A stretch of DNA of 38,217 bases from RBG-16-66-20 sp035499575 (lineage in GTDB: Bacteria; Pseudomonadota; Gammaproteobacteria; Burkholderiales; SG8-39), in NCBI GenBank assembly GCA_035499575.1, contig DATJYN010000035.1:1-38217 (forward strand), given 5' to 3'. The translations under genes and the position numbers were made by a program. Below are positions 37,282-38,217 of this stretch, piece after piece; the stretch's first letter is position 1; the number at the start of each line of letters is the position of its first letter. Below the pieces are notes generated by a model, which saw nothing but the letters and a program-made list of their open reading frames with translations, was not told the origin of the DNA and made no database searches.

Positions 37282-38217
37282 TTGGCAGGTCCAAAATATC
37301 CGGGCTTTGACACCCTCGCGCTACACGCGGGGCAGACGGTCGATCCCGCGACCGGCGCGCGCGCGGTGCCGATCTACCAGACCGCCTCGTACGTGTTCCG
37401 CGACACCGCGCACGCGGCGTCGCTGTTCAACATGGAGCGCGCGGGGCACGTCTACTCGCGCATCTCGAATCCGACAGTCGCGGTGCTGGAGGAGCGCATG
37501 GCCGCGCTCGAGGGCGGCGTCGGCGCGATTGCCACCGCGAGCGGCCAGGCGGCGCTGCACCTGGCGGTCGCCACGCTCATGGACGCGGGCAGCCACGTCG
37601 TGGCGTCGGCCGCGCTCTATGGCGGTTCGCACAACCTGCTGGGTTACACGCTGAAACGGTTCGGCATCGAGACGACCTTTGTCAGTCCCCGAGATCCTGG
37701 CGCTTGGAAAAGCGCCATAAATAAAAACACCAGACTCCTGTTTGGCGAGACGCTCGGCAATCCAGGCCTGGATGTGCTCGACATCCCTTCGGTTTCGAAG
37801 ATCGCGCACGATGCCGGGCTGCCGCTGCTGGTGGACGCGACCTTCACCACGCCCTGGCTGATGAAGCCGTTCGAGCTGGGCGCGGACCTGCTCTACCACT
37901 CGGCCACCAAGTTCCTCGGCGGCCACGGCATCGCCATCGGCGGCGTGCTGGTGGACTCGGGCCGCTTCGATTGGGAACAGAGCGGCAAATTCCCGCAGCT
38001 CACCGCGCCCTATGCCGGCTTCCACAACATGGATTTCGAGGAGGAGTCCGGTACGCGCGCGTTCCTGCTGCGCGCGCGGCGCGAGGGCCTGCGCGATTTC
38101 GGCGCCTGCATGGCGCCGATGACCGCGTTCCAGATCCTGCAGGGTGTCGAAACGCTGCACCTGCGCATGCCGCGGCACGTGGAGAACACGAGGAAGGTGG
38201 TGGCCTTCCTTTCCTCG
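37282..38217 (+). CDS. metY: O-acetylhomoserine sulfhydrylase (3' end cut by window)
   Basis: PLP enzyme making homocysteine from O-acetylhomoserine and sulfide in methionine synthesis. 312 codons are open to the window edge, of an expected 420-430. Motifs are GFDTLALHAGQTVDPATGARAVPIYQT, VYSRISNPTVAVLEERMAALEGG, ATASGQAALHLA, GETLGNP, and the PLP lysine Lys210 in HSATKFLGGHGIAIGG. This matches the MetY rather than the MetB/MetC branch, as shown by the long LHAGQ...P-I-Y-Q-T start and the F-x-x-W-E-Q-S-G-K-F-P segment. The start is taken as TTG at 37282 (M-A-G-P-K-Y-P-G-F-D), because no ATG lies nearby before the conserved start. The ribosome-binding site is weak. It lies 9 bp after the upstream gene. 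Confidence 0.9.
   Translation, partial: MAGPKYPGFDTLALHAGQTVDPATGARAVPIYQTASYVFRDTAHAASLFNMERAGHVYSRISNPTVAVLEERMAALEGGVGAIATASGQAALHLAVATLMDAGSHVVASAALYGGSHNLLGYTLKRFGIETTFVSPRDPGAWKSAINKNTRLLFGETLGNPGLDVLDIPSVSKIAHDAGLPLLVDATFTTPWLMKPFELGADLLYHSATKFLGGHGIAIGGVLVDSGRFDWEQSGKFPQLTAPYAGFHNMDFEEESGTRAFLLRARREGLRDFGACMAPMTAFQILQGVETLHLRMPRHVENTRKVVAFLSS

Noticed and set aside
1..38217. Mobile elements, CRISPR arrays, tRNA or rRNA genes, attachment sites
   Set aside because: None seen: no transposase or integrase motifs, no spaced identical repeats, no tRNA cloverleaf or rRNA sequence noticed by reading.

Overview
The window is about 38 kb of GC-rich chromosome from a betaproteobacterium. Two things support this: the end of the alpha ribosomal operon (rpsK, rpsD, rpoA, rplQ), and a DUF3567-type protein at 36330-36563, a family I know only from Betaproteobacteria. 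The S4 protein carries a four-cysteine N-terminal zinc motif, unlike the cysteine-poor S4 of Burkholderia or E. coli as I recall them. This hints at a lineage outside Burkholderiaceae, but I cannot name a genus. I see no tRNA, rRNA, insertion sequence, CRISPR array or phage gene. Genes are tightly packed, no gene-free stretch exceeds 300 bases, and many neighbours share ATGA or GTGA overlaps.

Layout. (1) 1-2422 (+): end of the alpha operon. (2) 2450-6280 (-): a four-gene operon in which every junction overlaps: gentisate 1,2-dioxygenase-like cupin, formamidase-like alpha/beta hydrolase, transglutaminase-like protein, glycerate 2-kinase. A divergent NTF2/SnoaL-like gene follows at 6342-6953. 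(3) 6957-16296 (-): two tandem indolepyruvate ferredoxin oxidoreductase alpha genes, one beta gene, then GT9 and GT39 glycosyltransferases and a flippase-like membrane protein. (4) 16325-22921 (+): opine dehydrogenase family protein, 3-hydroxyacyl-CoA dehydrogenase, a complete TRAP transporter (dctP, dctQ, dctM), a stand-alone salicylyl-CoA 5-hydroxylase-like flavoprotein and a DUF4124 periplasmic protein. (5) 22951-27020 (-): HTH-like plus methyltransferase-like fusion, methylenetetrahydrofolate reductase family protein, feruloyl-CoA synthase-like ligase. (6) 27184-29053 (+): a 50-residue basic protein and an IlvD/Edd dehydratase. (7) 29078-31887 (-): sulfite dehydrogenase sorA and sorB, then a proline-rich exported protein with 42-bp coding repeats. 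(8) 31997-34366 (+): UbiX-like flavin prenyltransferase, DUF2817 peptidase-like protein, nitroreductase. (9) 34377-36563 (-): DUF3567 protein, type I phosphodiesterase, PcaD-like hydrolase. (10) 36718-38217 (+): a hypothetical protein and a 3'-truncated O-acetylhomoserine sulfhydrylase.

The common theme is catabolism of aromatic and organic acids. The TRAP transporter would import a carboxylate. An aryl-CoA ligase and an aryl-CoA monooxygenase could prepare an aromatic acid, gentisate dioxygenase could open a ring, and the IOR enzymes would oxidise aryl pyruvates from aromatic amino acids to aryl-acetyl-CoA. This linkage is inferred from gene families and proximity. The best candidates for something undescribed are the HTH-methyltransferase/MTHFR/aryl-CoA ligase operon, the duplicated IOR alpha subunits with a CxxDxxC iron-sulfur motif, and the dioxygenase/hydrolase/transglutaminase/glycerate kinase operon.
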